NCBI GenBank assembly: GCA_021495925.1
Contig: JAKEKT010000016.1
Location: 62,001 to 126,000, forward strand
Origin: Diplodia intermedia
Lineage: Eukaryota; Ascomycota; Dothideomycetes; Botryosphaeriales; Botryosphaeriaceae
Direction: 5' to 3'
Length of the DNA stretch: 64,000 nucleotides
Shown: positions 1-12,300 of the stretch, in pieces
How the letters are laid out: every line of letters begins with the position of its first letter
How positions within the stretch are numbered: the stretch's first letter is position 1
Program-made: the position numbers and the translations under genes
The notes under the pieces: generated by a model
Seen by the model: the letters and a program-made list of their open reading frames with translations, nothing else
Databases searched by the model: none
What the model was told of the DNA's origin: nothing

Positions 1-477
1 CACATTTGTAATGACGATGCCGAAGATGTTGGTGACGAGCTGGAGCACGATCAGCTTCCCGCGATGCCGCGCCTCGGCCGTCTCGGACTGCCAGACGGGG
101 ATGGCGATGGTGTTGACGCCGTTGCCGACGCCCGCGACGACGCGGCCGACGATCATCTGCGCGAGCGAGTAGGCGGCGGTCTGCAGGACGGCGCCGACGA
201 CGAGCACGACGCAGCCGATGAGGATGCAGCGGCGCCGCCCGAGCCGGTCGCCCCACAGCATCGACGCCACCGTGCCCGCGATGCAGCCGATGTCGTACGT
301 CGCCACGAACTGGCCCTGGATCGTCGGGCTGGGGTCGTCGAAGGTCGAGAGGAAGAGTTTGTTGCTGAGCAGCCCGCCGAAGACGCCTTGGTCGTAGCCG
401 AAGAGTAGGAAGCCGGACCCGCACACTGCCGTGATGCTGTACCGCAATGCGTCGCCTTGCATCTTGTCGAACAACAT
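1..477 (-). CDS. MFS sugar/hexose transporter, N-terminal part (truncated by window edge)
   Basis: The reverse strand reads 159 codons from an ATG at 477 to the window edge without a stop. The protein is the first third of a sugar-porter type major facilitator protein. It has a short N-terminus, a first membrane segment ending in LFGYDQGVFGG (the fungal sugar-porter TM1 signature), a loop with GDRLGRRR (the conserved G-x-x-x-D-R-x-G-R-R type motif between TM2 and TM3) and a later GRVVAGVGNGVNT segment (TM4 type). Family knowledge says such proteins move hexoses or related polyols with protons across the plasma membrane; the substrate cannot be read here. No intron is needed in the visible part. 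The remaining domains lie outside the window. The family call is secure, the substrate is unknown. Confidence 0.85.
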   Translation of the reverse strand, partial: MLFDKMQGDALRYSITAVCGSGFLLFGYDQGVFGGLLSNKLFLSTFDDPSPTIQGQFVATYDIGCIAGTVASMLWGDRLGRRRCILIGCVVLVVGAVLQTAAYSLAQMIVGRVVAGVGNGVNTIAIPVWQSETAEARHRGKLIVLQLVTNIFGIVITNV

Positions 478-1009
478 TGTGGGGGGTTGGGTTTGGGATG
501 AACGGACGCTGCTTGGTCGAGATCGAATGTTTGGCAGATCAGAGGGGGGCAAGACAGTGAAGCTATATCTTGTTGTTGTTGCCATCTGCTGTGCCAGGGA
601 AGAGCACTTCCCCACGGTCCGTGCTCCCTGGGGACGTAAAGATGCGGGGAATCGGGGATTCTCTGGGGTAGCGTGCCATGGTTACCCCCAGTACTTTGGG
701 CTCTGTGGGGGTGTTAGCGTTCGCGGTATTAATCCCGAGTCTTTGATTTGGGCGGCAAATGGGTTTGAATCGAAGCATGGATCGTTTCCTATTGGCTACC
801 GGAATGGCTGATCAGCACTAACGGAAGTCCACCTGATTGGCCCATTGATTCAGTCGTTTGGATGGGTCTCCATCATTCCAGGTCTTTTGCATCGCATCGT
901 CACTGATAAATAATAACACCAGGAACTGACCGTAGGTAGTTTCTCTCCTCCTCCCAGTCGTCGTTGCACGGAATTAAAGCGGTCAACGAGAAAGCTCCGT
1001 ATCACCGAA
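478..1009. other. Intergenic, divergent promoter region
   Basis: This 532-bp stretch separates the outward-reading sugar transporter and the glyoxalase-like gene. Short open frames here have no recognisable domain. It should hold both promoters; I see no distinctive element. Confidence 0.6.
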
Positions 1010-1556
1010 ATGGCACAGAACAGAGTAAGTCTGGCCCCTACATCTCGGAACCTCACTAACCGATCAGAGGACATACAACCGAGTGTTCAATCATGTTGGG
1101 GTATCCGTCTCGGATTCTCAAGCAACAGTTGATTGGTATGCAAAGGTCCTCGGCTTCAAGCTGTTGGGCGAGGTAGTCCACATCAAGCGCTCCGAGAAGC
1201 CGAACGACGGAATCTTCAAAATCTACCCCGAAAACCTACAAGAAGTGAAGCTCGCCAAGATGGTCACCGGGAACGGCGTCGGGTTCGAGATATTCGAGTT
1301 CGTCGATCCGAAGTTCAAGGAGGCGAAGGTGTTCGACTATTCGCAGAGGGGCTTCTTCCACGTGTGTATCACGGATCCTGACCCGGAAGCGCTCGCCGTC
1401 AAATTCGAGGCTGAGGGAGGGAAGCGGGTGGGAAGAACGATAGACCCTTCTGGGAAGAGCGAGATCACCTGTCTTTACCTGTCCGATCCTTGGGGGAACA
1501 TTGTCGAGGTCCTGGACGTTGGTTTCGAGTTCATGGGGTTAAGGTCCGCCTTGTAG
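1010..1556 (+). CDS. Glyoxalase/VOC-fold protein (bleomycin resistance/dioxygenase superfamily)
   Basis: Two exons, 1010-1024 and 1068-1556, give 167 aa. The start is ATG at 1010; the 43-bp intron has a GTAAGT donor, a CTAAC branch site and a CAG acceptor, and joins five codons in frame to the main exon. The protein shows one vicinal-oxygen-chelate unit: an opening NHVGVSVSD strand (candidate metal His14), a central GFEIFEF strand, a GFFHVCI strand and a closing GNIVEVLD strand. These are the positions where VOC enzymes place metal ligands (His/Glu/His/Glu). Length fits single-domain members acting as lactoylglutathione lyase-like or extradiol dioxygenase-like enzymes. The substrate is not identifiable. 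Neighbours give no pathway hint. Confidence 0.82.
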
Positions 1557-2339
1557 CAGACACATCGCAAACTATCTAATGCTATGTTACCAATCAACGT
1601 GAATATCACGTAGTTGAGCTGTGTTCTCTCAGCAAGCAACCCTATCGACATGTAGTCCAACCCTTTATCCACAGATGCCGTAAAACAAACACCCGGAGCC
1701 ACGATCCTACTGGCGATGTGACTTGCCATCCTTTGTCATACCAGTTTAAGACCTCTCCTCAAATAGCTGAGTATGCTCTGCTCGGTGATTTTTCTTCAAA
1801 GCACGAGCTGTTTCCGCTGGCTTTCGCCTTGCCTCTGGCGCTGCTGCTCACATATGTTTGCAGTAAGCCAACCAGGAAACTGCCAAGAAGACACGTCTCA
1901 GACACGGATTAAGAGCAAAATTTGCCCCCAATGACGACTTTGACACGCCAACGGGCGACAGTCTCGTGTGGGGTGGATATTTCCCCACACCCGGAAATCC
2001 ACCCCCGAGAACCTCACACTTGGCGCGTGCGCGGCTTGCCGTCACAGATCCCATGACTTGGTCCGCGTCCAGCATGTCTTATCCGACAACTCCAGCCGTT
2101 CCAGGCAGCCGAACATGATAGACTGAAAGACATCCTCAGAGCCGAGCGGGGTTCGGTGCGAAGACCTACTCGGTCGGAACGCCCCCTCCGATTCACTCGA
2201 AATCCGGCATGTTGGCCAACCGCACGATGGCACATGCAACCGAGTTTCTTTAAAGCACATGGATGGTTCTCTCCATCAATGTGAAAACCGGTGTCTGCTC
2301 TCGTCTGTCTGTCCCCTGCCCGCCCCCGTCGCTGCGAAA
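1557..2339. other. Intergenic, no gene seen
   Basis: 783 bp between two genes on the same strand. It should hold the 3' end of the glyoxalase-like gene and the promoter of the dehydrogenase. Open frames on both strands lack domains and coding character. Confidence 0.6.
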
Positions 2340-3513
2340 ATGACGGGCCAGAAACTTCGAATCGGTATTGCCGGCCTTGGTCGGATGGGTATGTGAGCTT
2401 TTTGTCCCACAGTCGTGACCCAACTGTCTGACAAGGAAGCAGGCAAGCGGCATGCTCTCAACTTCCATACCCTCACCCCTCGGGCGGCGGTGGTGGCGGT
2501 GAGCAGTCCCGACGAGGCCGAACGCACATGGGCGGCGGACGAGCTCGACGGCGTCCGCGTCTACCGAGACTACGACGAGATGCTTGAGAAAGAGGATTTG
2601 CAGGCCATCGTCATCGCCAGTGCTACTGCCGTTCATGCAAGTCAGGCCCGGAGTGCGATCGAGAAGGGCTACCACGTCCTGTGTGAAAAGCCACTGAGCA
2701 TCGAAGTGTCCGTTGTAAGTGTGCAAACTTTGACACTGCATGCGTTGGTATTGCTGATGTTCATCCGTCTTGCAGGCCCAATCCGTCGTCGACGCTTACA
2801 ACCGATCTCTCCGAAGCCACCCCAACCAAAAGGTCATGTGTGGTCTCTCGCGGCGATTCGACGCCTCGTATCGGGACGCGTACGAGAAGATGGCACGGGG
2901 TGACTACGGCCGCCCCGTGGTTTTCCGGTCCCAGACGGCGGACCTGCACGACTCGTCGGGCTTCTTCGTCAACTACGCCAAGACCAGCGGCGGCATCTTC
3001 GTCGACTGCTCCATCCACGACATCGACCTCATGCTCTGGTTCTTCGGGGACGACTGCAGGATCAAAAGCCTGCAAGCGGTTGGGGTTGCCGCCGTGCATC
3101 CGGGCCTCGAAGCGATCAACGATCGCGACAATGCGATAGCCACCGTCGAGTTGCATGGCGGTAGGATCGCGACGCTGTATTGCTCGAGGATGATGGCGGC
3201 TGGCCAGGAAGATACCACCGAGGTCGTTTGCCAAAAGGGCTCTGTGAGGGTCAATATGCAGGGCCGGAAAAGCCATGTCGAAGTCCACGACTCGCTGGGA
3301 GCCAGGCGCGAGCTCCCCCGGCATTCCTTTGATCGCTTTAGCAACGCTTTCGTTACGGAGGCCAGAAAGTTTACTGCATGCTGCCTGGGTAACACACCTT
3401 TGCCTGTCAGCCTTGAAAGCTCGGTCAGGGCCGTGGCTATTGGCCAAGCACTTCAGCACAGCTTAGTGAGTGGTGAGAAGCTAAGGTTCGATGAGAGAAA
3501 CGCCAAACTGTAG
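2340..3513 (+). CDS. Gfo/Idh/MocA-family oxidoreductase (myo-inositol 2-dehydrogenase-like)
   Basis: Three exons, 2340-2388, 2443-2714 and 2776-3513, give 352 aa; introns are 54 and 61 bp with GTATGT and GTAAGT donors. The N-terminal Rossmann fold has the dinucleotide motif GIAGLGRMG at about residues 9-17, and the family-defining EKP motif follows at 98-100 (CEKPLS). The C-terminal half is the alpha/beta substrate domain, with a DCSIHDIDL stretch (about residue 190) that carries the conserved catalytic-region His and Asp of inositol dehydrogenase-type enzymes. Members oxidise a sugar or cyclitol hydroxyl with NAD(P). Inositol 2-dehydrogenase is the closest functional analogue by motif, but the substrate is an inference. 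The first splice sits inside the glycine-rich motif, which confirms the exon join. Confidence 0.88.
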
Positions 3514-4656
3514 AAAGAGAGCAGCATACGTAGCCTACAAATATTCCCCACCATCACGTATAAGTTTCCGTTCGCTAATTGAAGTGTGGCTTGCATGTTT
3601 ACCTCATCGCCATGCATGAGCGGTGAAGCGCTTCAGGATCAAACAACAATGGTGAACCGTGATTGTACGGCCAGCACGTCGATGGTGTCTGTGAAAAAAG
3701 TAGACTTCTTAGGGTTCAACGTCAGTTTAGCCCACGCGATCCTTGGGAAGTACCAATGATGGAGAAATGTGAATAGCAAGTCGAACCTCCTGGCGACCAC
3801 CGATGAACGGCAAAAACGGGTGGGACGTTTGTTGTACACGTGGCGGGATCTATTCAGGTACTCGGTCCGGGAAGTTCCTCCGACAGACCTGATCATTCAC
3901 CACATACCCACTGTTGCAATATATGTAGAATAGCTTAGTTAGCGAGGAGTAGGGTATATAAGCAGGCCCCCGGGCGCCTCCCCTCCGCTCCTCATGCCAA
4001 TACAACCACCTTCACCTCAACACCTCAAATTGCAACACCCACCTATGCGGATTCAAAGCCGAAGGCAGCGTCGATGCCTTTATACACTACTTGGCCCGGT
4101 GGATCGGGTACCAGAACTGCTGTGCTCAGGAAGAGCCATAACGGAAAATGGCCACTGCATTGGACTTCAGCATTTTCCGGGAGTGCGCAAAATTTTCACC
4201 TACTAAGCCGCGATCTCCTTCAACATTGTCCCATATTGCTGAGCATCCGCATCTTCATCCACTTATCCGTTTGGTCTTACTCTCGGCTCCGTGCACGGAT
4301 CCAGACTCGAAATCAGAAAATAGAAGCCACAGAAGGGGGGAAGAGTCCAGTCTTCGGACAGCAGCGGTGATAAGAGTGAGCGGGCGTTCTGGATACGAAG
4401 GCAGATCGGGCGGAGTCAGCGGCGATCCAGTGCCTGTCGATTCTAGCAAGGAGCTCTGCAGACCGATCAGATCAATGGAAACTCGGTTGGACCGCTTCAT
4501 CACAACGGATAAATATAGTTGTCAGTGAGTCGGGGTGAGCTGCAACGGCATGTGAGTTATGCTGGTTGGGGCTCAATATCAGCTGGCACGTCCGTGTCTG
4601 CGGATGGCTGGTTGGAACACCCGCGTGATGGACGACCCGGTTGCAAGTGACCGCCC
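3514..4656. other. Intergenic with a TATA-like element; no convincing gene
   Basis: About 1.1 kb. A TATA-like gtatataag lies at about 3953-3961, followed by a C/A-rich leader, so a transcript may start here. Several open frames between 3994 and 4528 overlap one another and none shows a domain. If a gene exists it probably leads into the coding-like segment at 4657-4974. Confidence 0.4.
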
Positions 4657-4974
4657 TTGCAGTCCATCCGCACATGCAAGTGGCTGCATTCCATGTGGTC
4701 CTCTGCTCTGTTTGAAAGGAGCACGCCTGACGGAGTTTACCTGGAGAATGCGATCAAGGTCACGCGCGAGGAGATCGCCAAGATGCTCGAGTGCCTTAAG
4801 AGGATTGAGGACGCGAAGAAGACCGTTGCTCGTCAATACCGTAACGTCGAAGCGCTGAAGAAACAACTTTTTCGAAAACACGGCTTTACTGGAGCCTGTA
4901 GAAGCTTCTTTCAAAATCGACCCTGGCGACCTGGAAGCGGGCGAGGGATTGATGCAGAAGTACATACCGCTTAA
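4657..4974 (+). pseudogene. Possible orphan coding segment, frameshifted (unidentified)
   Basis: From about 4720 the sequence reads like protein: a charged amphipathic helix with NAIKVTREEIAKMLECLKR and a following A-rich/basic helix (about 50 residues, coiled-coil-like). At the T run 4868-4872 this frame turns into low-quality sequence and stops at 4974. The frame one base away continues with EASFKIDPGDLEAGEGL and a further run without a stop. The pattern suggests a single-base shift in a homopolymer, or an intron I cannot place. I do not recognise a family. It could also be the tail of a multi-exon orphan gene beginning near 4000. Low confidence. Confidence 0.3.
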
Positions 4975-4978
4975 AGAC

Positions 4979-5796
4979 CCGATTCTCCAATCATCATTTT
5001 CATCATCATCACCACCTTGTGTATCTCACCACCTCTTCCCAAAAACGTCGCCCTTCATCATCACGAACAAACACTGCAGCGCTCACAACGCCACTTTGAG
5101 CTCACACCTAGCTTCGCCCACAACGAAGGCGCGGCGAGGACAGTCAGTTGATGCCGAGAAGGCACCCACCCAAGTAATTATTCTGTGGTGCAAGGTATAC
5201 ACCCATGAAGAGTGTATGCCGCTGGTTGTTGTTGCTGCAACGGGCTGACACAGTAGATTTATATATGCGAGGCGTCTGCTCAAGTCGTTGGGCGGTCGGT
5301 CACCCCCGAGAGAACACGAGACCACCGAGAAGCTCCGCGCGTGACGTCTCATGCCCGTGCCAAGGGAGCGCAATCGGCCGGCCTGCCCACGAATTTGGAA
5401 TCCGAGAAGACATGAATCCGCACTGATCGGGTCGGAAAAATGTGGTGGCCGCGTACTGTAGTAGAAGGTCAAGGACGACAAGATAGTGTTGAGAGACATA
5501 CGAAGAAGTAGCGATCCATTAGCCCTTAAGAGAGATATGCCTTACGTATAAGCGGGTTCCCAACCATGTGTATATGCCAAGCCGAAAGCATTAAAACTTG
5601 CAAAGTATGCAGCACATGAAGCAAAACTTGACGCATCAAGCGGCTTCATGAAACGAGAAAGTGCGGCTCTAGCCAGCACAAGAAAACTGAAATAGAAAGG
5701 TGAAGGTAGGAGCGCATTGCGCGCCAAGGAGAGCTTCTCTGTGGCTCATCTGTGTATAACGCAAGCCATTTACACCTCGAAACCACCGGCTTTCCC
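4979..5796. other. Intergenic, no gene seen
   Basis: About 820 bp between the doubtful orphan and the 3' end of the F-box gene. Overlapping short frames on both strands have no domain or coding character. Confidence 0.55.
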
Positions 5797-7432
5797 TCAA
5801 GAGTTCAGCAGAGCATCCACATCAACCCGCTGATAGAACGAGATGTGGCCGAACGGGACCCAGTATTGCGCCAGGCGATCATGCGAGATCATGATCAGTT
5901 GCGAAGAAATAAACTCATCTGCGGCAAAACAGCGTCAGTGTCCCACGCCCGGCTCAGTTAAAGAAACATGAAAACAAGAACGACAAATGGCGTGAAGAAT
6001 CACACTCACCATCCCGATAGCCCCTCGCAGCAATATGCCCCACACTCTTCACAACTCTCGCCCCCCTGAAGATCTCCTCCTCCGCCGTCCTCACGAAACC
6101 CTCCGGTCCGATGTCCGGCGCGATGAACGTGTACTCGCCCCGCGGGATGTTCGGATCGCCCGTCAACTTGACCGCCTCTATCCTGCCCGAAAACAACTCA
6201 TCTTCCCGCCTTCTCTTCTCGCGCACTCGTTGCTGCTCCGGCGCCTGATACTGTTCGCCATCCAAGACGGTCGCAGTGCTCGCATCCAAGCTCGCCGTCG
6301 TGGAGCCCAGGTCGACGAACTCCTCGTCGTCCTCGTCGCTGGTCTGCAAGTGGCTCTGGACGCTGGCCCAGCTACCGACCGAGGATGATGACGAAGAAGC
6401 GGTACTCGCGCTGCTGTCGCGGCGTGCCAGTGCGCGGATGGCGCCTTCGGGCAGTGGGGCGGGATCGTCGGGCTGGAGGACGAGGAGGAACTCGCAACCG
6501 TGGCCGGCGTAGTCGCCGCACCAGATGCCACGCCAGGGCTTCTGCGGGGTAGGTGTGTACAGCTGAGGATCGAGCGAGGCGAAGGTCGTCACGTCCTCGC
6601 CCACGCGGGCGGTGGTGAAGCCGCCGCCACCAACGGCGCCATTGTTCTGCAACGGGTGGGGGTGTGAGAAGGACATCCACTTACGCAGCCGCCAGGTCGT
6701 GTCGCTGAGCTCGGCCAGCCGCGCCGGCTTGTGCCCCGTGCCGCGGAAGCGAGTGACGCTCTCGTTGCGCGTGCGCTGCGCGGCGGGGATGGTGAGCGGC
6801 GGCCACACCTTGCTGCCGCGCGAGACGATATCGTACGGAACGGGCCGCGCCAGCATGAACAGCGAGAAGAGACCGTGGCCGGCAGCGTCATTGTGGACTT
6901 CCATGGCGAGCTCACGCTGCAAAAGTTTGCCTTCGTCGGTGGGCTGGCTGTACGCCGCGCGGTTGAGCCTGACGACGGTCGTGGTGCGGTCGAGCTGGAC
7001 TTTGGGCGAGAAGGTGTGGATGATGACTTCGGGGTTGTGCTCCCATAGCTCAAAGGTGTTGGGGAGGCGCTCGGCAACGATGGAATGGGCCTCTATGCAG
7101 TCTTCAGCGGGGTTGTAGCGGGCAAGGACGAGCTTTCCGGTGTGCGCCGTGTCGGCAAACCACAGCTTTCGGCGCGGGAGAAACCAATACGGCTCATGGG
7201 TTTGAAAAAGCTTCCGCCACGAACGCGGTGGATTGGCATCAAAGCTAACGGAGTGAGTGTTCGAGAGGACGATGGGCTTCCAGAGCCGCTCATCGCTCGC
7301 ATGGCTGCGTAGCAAACGGCAGGTTCGAGAGAGTCGGCATAAATCGGACGGTGGCAACGATGAGAGAACCTGCTGGATGAGCTCGGCGGGTAGTTCGAGG
7401 AGAGGTGAGCAAGGACGGTTGGGGACGTCCAT
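5797..7432 (-). CDS. F-box domain protein
   Basis: Two exons on the reverse strand, 7432-6010 and 5918-5797, joined over a 91-bp intron (GTGAGT donor, CAG acceptor), give 514 aa. An F-box sits at the N-terminus: PLLELPAELIQQVLSSLPPSDLC is followed by a typical RLSRTCRLLR helix. F-box proteins bind Skp1 and recruit substrates to SCF ubiquitin ligases. The middle holds a long beta-rich region with a WRGIWCGDYAGHGCEF segment, then an acidic, Ser-rich insert. The last exon encodes a conserved-looking tail (QLIMISHDRLAQYWVPFGH), confirming the splice. The frame stays open 72 codons upstream of the chosen ATG, but without another ATG, so an upstream exon is possible. The substrate is unknown. Confidence 0.85.
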
Positions 7433-9366
7433 GCTCGTTCTTGTCGGCGATAGGCCTGGATCGACAACGCTTGGTCTTATACGGGAGGAGGCTGTGGCCT
7501 GAGGGGCCTGTGCCTCAGACGTGCTGTAGTGCGGGGTCTTGCGGGCTGCACGACGCCGCCGTGGTCCTGATGCGTGGCTAAACAAGCTGGATGGGGCCAG
7601 GGAGCCAGATATATCCGGGCCTTCTACGAATGCAGGAGTGCTGATCAATCAAGGCAGAGTAGGAAAATGATAGAAAGCAAGCAATGCAATCTCGGCCCGA
7701 AGCGGTGAGGCGTCACAGGTGGTCAAGATAGCCGCCGGGATTGGGAGCACTACGGTCGGGTTGGAGAGAAGCTATCGTGGCGCAGGTGTCGATGGCCAGC
7801 TTGATGGCGGCTGCAAGGGTGGCGACGGTGCCGGGAGGAGCCTCTCAAAGCCCAAGATTATTACTATGCAGTGGCGTGGCAGCCTCGGAAGCGGGCCGAA
7901 GTTCGGAAAGGAAGGTGGCACCGGGTAGCGGTTCTGGGGCGACAGAGTCGACGGGCGTTTGTGCTTGTGGTTGGAGGGAAATGAAGCTTGGCCCAGGCCT
8001 TGGAGACGGCTGGAGATGGCGCGATGCCGGGCGGGTCGAGTCGTGAAACACGCGGCGTGATAGGTACGCGGGAGCGACAACGGCGCGGAGGGCTCGGAGA
8101 CGGTCGAGAGATAGTGGTTCAGAGCGCAACCGGGGCGGAACAGGCTGGGCACGTGAGGAGAGAGATGGTGGTTGCGGAGAAGCAGCGGGCGATGATGGCA
8201 TGATGAGACATGGCCCGCCGTTGGCTGGGTTCCGCCTGCCGCCCCAGCTCAGCTAACGGCGCCCGCCTGACCTCTCCGCGCTGAACCGACACATCACGAC
8301 CGCACATGCATTCGACGCCAGAAAACGGCTGCACGGAAGTCACGATGGCCGGACGACGTGGTGGGGCTGAATGATCGCTTCGAGCGGAGCATGCAGCCAG
8401 TTGCCCGATCTGTTGCCCGGAGCGATGCCGAGCAAATCGCTCACATGCATGCAGATTTTAATATATGGCCTCGCTTCGTCGCGCTTTAAATAGACGCTTG
8501 GTTATTACTCAGCGCCGAATTCCTTCATGCCAAGATAGATGGCAGGATGTTGCGTCTCTCGCGCGGTGGGAAGCATCCCTTCGTACATCAGCCACCGTGC
8601 GGATAGGCACAAGTTGGACATGCCTACCGGAAGCGGAACCATTATATTTATAGGCAGTGGAATACAAGATCTGGACATAAATACAAGTTTTAAATGCGCA
8701 CATTTACGTCTAGATCTTGGATTCAGCTCCCCACAAAGAGTTCCCAGAACGTTCTGGGCCGGCCAAACATGCTCGGCGACTGCGAGCGGTGTAGGCGTCC
8801 TGGCCACATTGCTATCTTTGCTATACACGCACAGAGCCCTATATGCAGCAGAGTGGGATTGCCAGCAAACGTGGGAGGGGAAGCTGGAGGGGGCTGGGGC
8901 TGCGAGTGGCTGAAAAAGAGCCAAGCACGCGCTCGGACGCGCACGGTCGCGGCTCCCATGGTTGAGACGCGTTGAAACAACGGCATCCTACGGCGCACGC
9001 GCAGACGGCGGCTGCAGTCAGCTGTGCCTGCCTTTTAAACCCATCTGCCCTCGTCAGGAAGCCCCGCGACAGTTTCGCGTTACGCATGACGCACCAGTGC
9101 GATCCGAGGCTTGCTGTTCCCTGGACGACGGCACGAACAGGAAACAAGACTGGGCAAGCGCCAGCCACGCCCGCACTTGTAATTTGCCGCCTTCGTCACA
9201 ACCCATCATCTCCTCTTCCCAGCTGCCGCCTAGCAAAAACAACCCCACTCGCCCGGCCCTCGCAAAAACATTTCGCGGGCACCGTCCCTCTCCACCTGGC
9301 ACCTTTGCTCCCCACACGCCGGTCCTTCCGCGCCTGCCCATACCACAACGCAGCGAGGTAAACAAC
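7433..9366. other. Divergent promoter region between F-box and coiled-coil genes
   Basis: About 1.9 kb. Reverse-strand frames at 7772-8201 are Pro/Ser/Arg-rich and may be leader or a missed 5' exon of the F-box gene. On the forward strand the frame of the coiled-coil gene is open from 8962 to its ATG at 9367 without an in-frame Met. An ACGCGT hexamer lies at 8967-8972. No separate gene can be supported. Confidence 0.5.
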
Positions 9367-12300
9367 ATGGGTCGCCCCTCCAGGAAGTCCGCTGCTGCTG
9401 GCCTGCAAAACCCGCCCAGCTCGTCGCAGCCCGGCCCGCGGGGCCGCAAGAGACGCACCTCTACCGAGTCGGTCGTCGACGACGATCGCTCCCGCCGCGA
9501 CTCGACTCAGCAGTCCGACCTGGCCAGCGTCCATGAGGAGTCGAACGCTGGCTCCGACCCGGAGCAGCAGCGTCCGCGTAAGAAGCGCGTCAAGCGCGTC
9601 TCCGTCAGCCACCAAGACCAGCTCTCCCAGGAGCTTCAGGAGGCAGCCGACCACGAGCCTCGGAGCCCGCCTGCCCAACCGGAGTCCATCCTCGTTGATT
9701 CTCAGCCGCAGCCACCGCCACAGCAGACCCATCGTCGCGTTCGGTTCTCAGACCCCGGCCCGCCCATCCCATCCGCAACGCCCACCCACAGGTCCACCTT
9801 CGGCGGCCCCGTCACCCCCAACGTCCGCACTTCTTCTAAGCCCAACCGCCGTCTAACACTGCCCGCTTCGTTCGGCGCCGCTTCCCCCGATGGCGGCCTG
9901 GTACAATTTACTCCGCTCCGTGCTGTTTTGGAGGATCGCAAGCGGAGGAGGCTACGCCGCATTGGCCTCAGCGAGGAGATGAACAACATCGATGAGCATA
10001 AACGCGAGGATGCCCGTGCCCGGCGTGAGCTTCAGCGTCTCCGTGAGGAGCTTCAAGCCAAGGACAAGCGGCTGAACGACCTTCTCTACGAGATTGAGGT
10101 CCAGCGTCAATTCGCTATCGAGGTGCAGGACGCAGACAGGGAAAAGGAAAACGAGAAGGTCAGGGCCCTTGAAAATCAGCTGGATAACTTGAGGAACGAA
10201 ATCTCGGAGCAAAGGGAGCGCCACGAGCGTGAACTTGCTACCATCGAGGAAGACCCTCACGAGGATGTCGACATGGATGCGGGCATGGGTGGTCCGGCCT
10301 CGGACGCCGATGACAACGACGGCTTCATGCTGATTGAACCTGAGGATATTAATTTGCAGAAGGAACTTTCTCAACTCCCCGATGTGGACGAGAATGATGA
10401 CGACGGCATTGCTGAAGGTACTCAGACCGATGGCGCTGCTGATGTTCCCGACCCGAATCACGAAATCCAGATCCAGCAGTTCGAAAATGCCATTGCCGAA
10501 CTCAGCAAGGAGGCGTCTGAGGCCAAGGCTGCTCTGCAGATCTTGTCAATTGAACTCCAGACGCTTGGCTTCACCGAGCCTGAGGCCAACGCATATGATG
10601 TTCTTACGTCGCTCCGCTCCGCCTTCCAGCATGTGCGCAACGAAGTCGAGGCCATTTGCCCCGGCGATCCAGTCACTCAGCTTGGGAATGGTGGCATGAT
10701 TTACTCACTGATCGAGAAGCTGAGGGGTCTGAGAGACGAAGTCAATGAGAAGGTTGGGGAGGCCCGCCAGCAATCGGAAATGAACAACATTCTCAACAAC
10801 CAGAACAAGGGTCTCGTCAGCAAGATGGCTGAGTTTGAGGAGAGGAGGCAGACCTTGGAGGGTCAATGGCACGAGCTTGATGTGGTCAGCGAGAAGAAGA
10901 CCAAGGAAATCATCGAGCTTGAGGAAGAATTAGAAGCGTACAAGGCGGCGGTCGACGAGCGCGATGCCGAGATCATCGACCAGGACAACAAGATGGATGA
11001 GATGGAGGTTGAGCTGACAGAGCAAGAACGGGCGGGCGAGCGCCTGAAGGAGGAGATCAATAGCTCCCGCGAGGAGGTGGCTTCGTTGCAGGAACTCATC
11101 GGTCGGGTTGAGGAGGAGTCCCGAGACGCTCTGGAGAAGCTAAAGGAGGAACATGCCGCCGCCATCGCTGAGCTCGAGCAGAAGCTGGCAACCGAGCAAC
11201 TCCATCGCGAGCAGGCCGAGCAGGAAATCGACGAAAAGACCTCCTTCATCACCCAGCTCGAGGTCAAGGTCGAGGCTGCTGAGACGGATCTGGAGGAACT
11301 CCGTGAGAACCTGATCGAACTCCAAGAGCTCAGGGATTCAGAAAGGACCCAGCGCGAGACTGCCGAAGAGGAGCTTGATGACAAGAACGCCACAATCGCC
11401 GAGCTGGAACGGAAGGTCGAAGATGCCGAGGGTGATCTGGAAGACCTTCGCGGCGAACTGGAGAATATGCGCAACCTTGCAGAAACTGAGCAGGAGCAAC
11501 TTGAAGCTGCCATCGCTGAAGTTGAAGAGAAGGACGACAAGATTGCTGAGCTCGAGCAAAAGATCCACGATGCCGGCCATCACGCGAACGAGCTCCGCCA
11601 GAAGCTGTTCGAGCTCCAAGTGCAGAAGCAGGCTGTCATTGACGACCTGCAAGACACGGCTGCCAAGCGTGAGGAACAGTACAACCAGGACATCGCTACT
11701 GAGATCGCCCGCCGGGAGGCAGCTGAGCAGGTCTTCGCGGATCGCAATGCCGAGATTGCGGAACTTCAGTCTAAGCTTCACGACACCGAGGAAAACATCG
11801 AGGTCATGACGATTGAGAAGGACGACCTGATCTCGGAGTTGGAGAAGAGGGTTGACAAGCTTGAGGAAGATCTCATCCAACTCCGGCTGGAGTACAATGA
11901 CCTTGCCGACCGGAAGGCTGAGGAAATCCAAGCTCTCCACGATGACATCGCCATCCTGAACAGCGATATCAATGAGAAGGGTCAGCTCATTGAGCAGCTC
12001 CGCACGGAGGCTGCTGAGAACGAGGAGGCCCACAAGCGTGAGGTCGAACAGAAGGAGGCTCGTATCGTCGAACTCACCAAGGAGATGGATGCCGCCCGTA
12101 CCGATATCGAAGCTCTTGAGACACAACGCACCAGTCTCGAACATCGCGTCGAGGATGCTGCCGTCCAAATGCTTGACCAGCAGAGCGCGCACGCGAGCGA
12201 AATCGACTCTTTGCGCCACAAAATCGAGAACAACGAGGCCGAGATCGACCGGCTCAGGCGTGCACTCGAGCTGCGCGAAGACAAGTACACTTCAGATATC

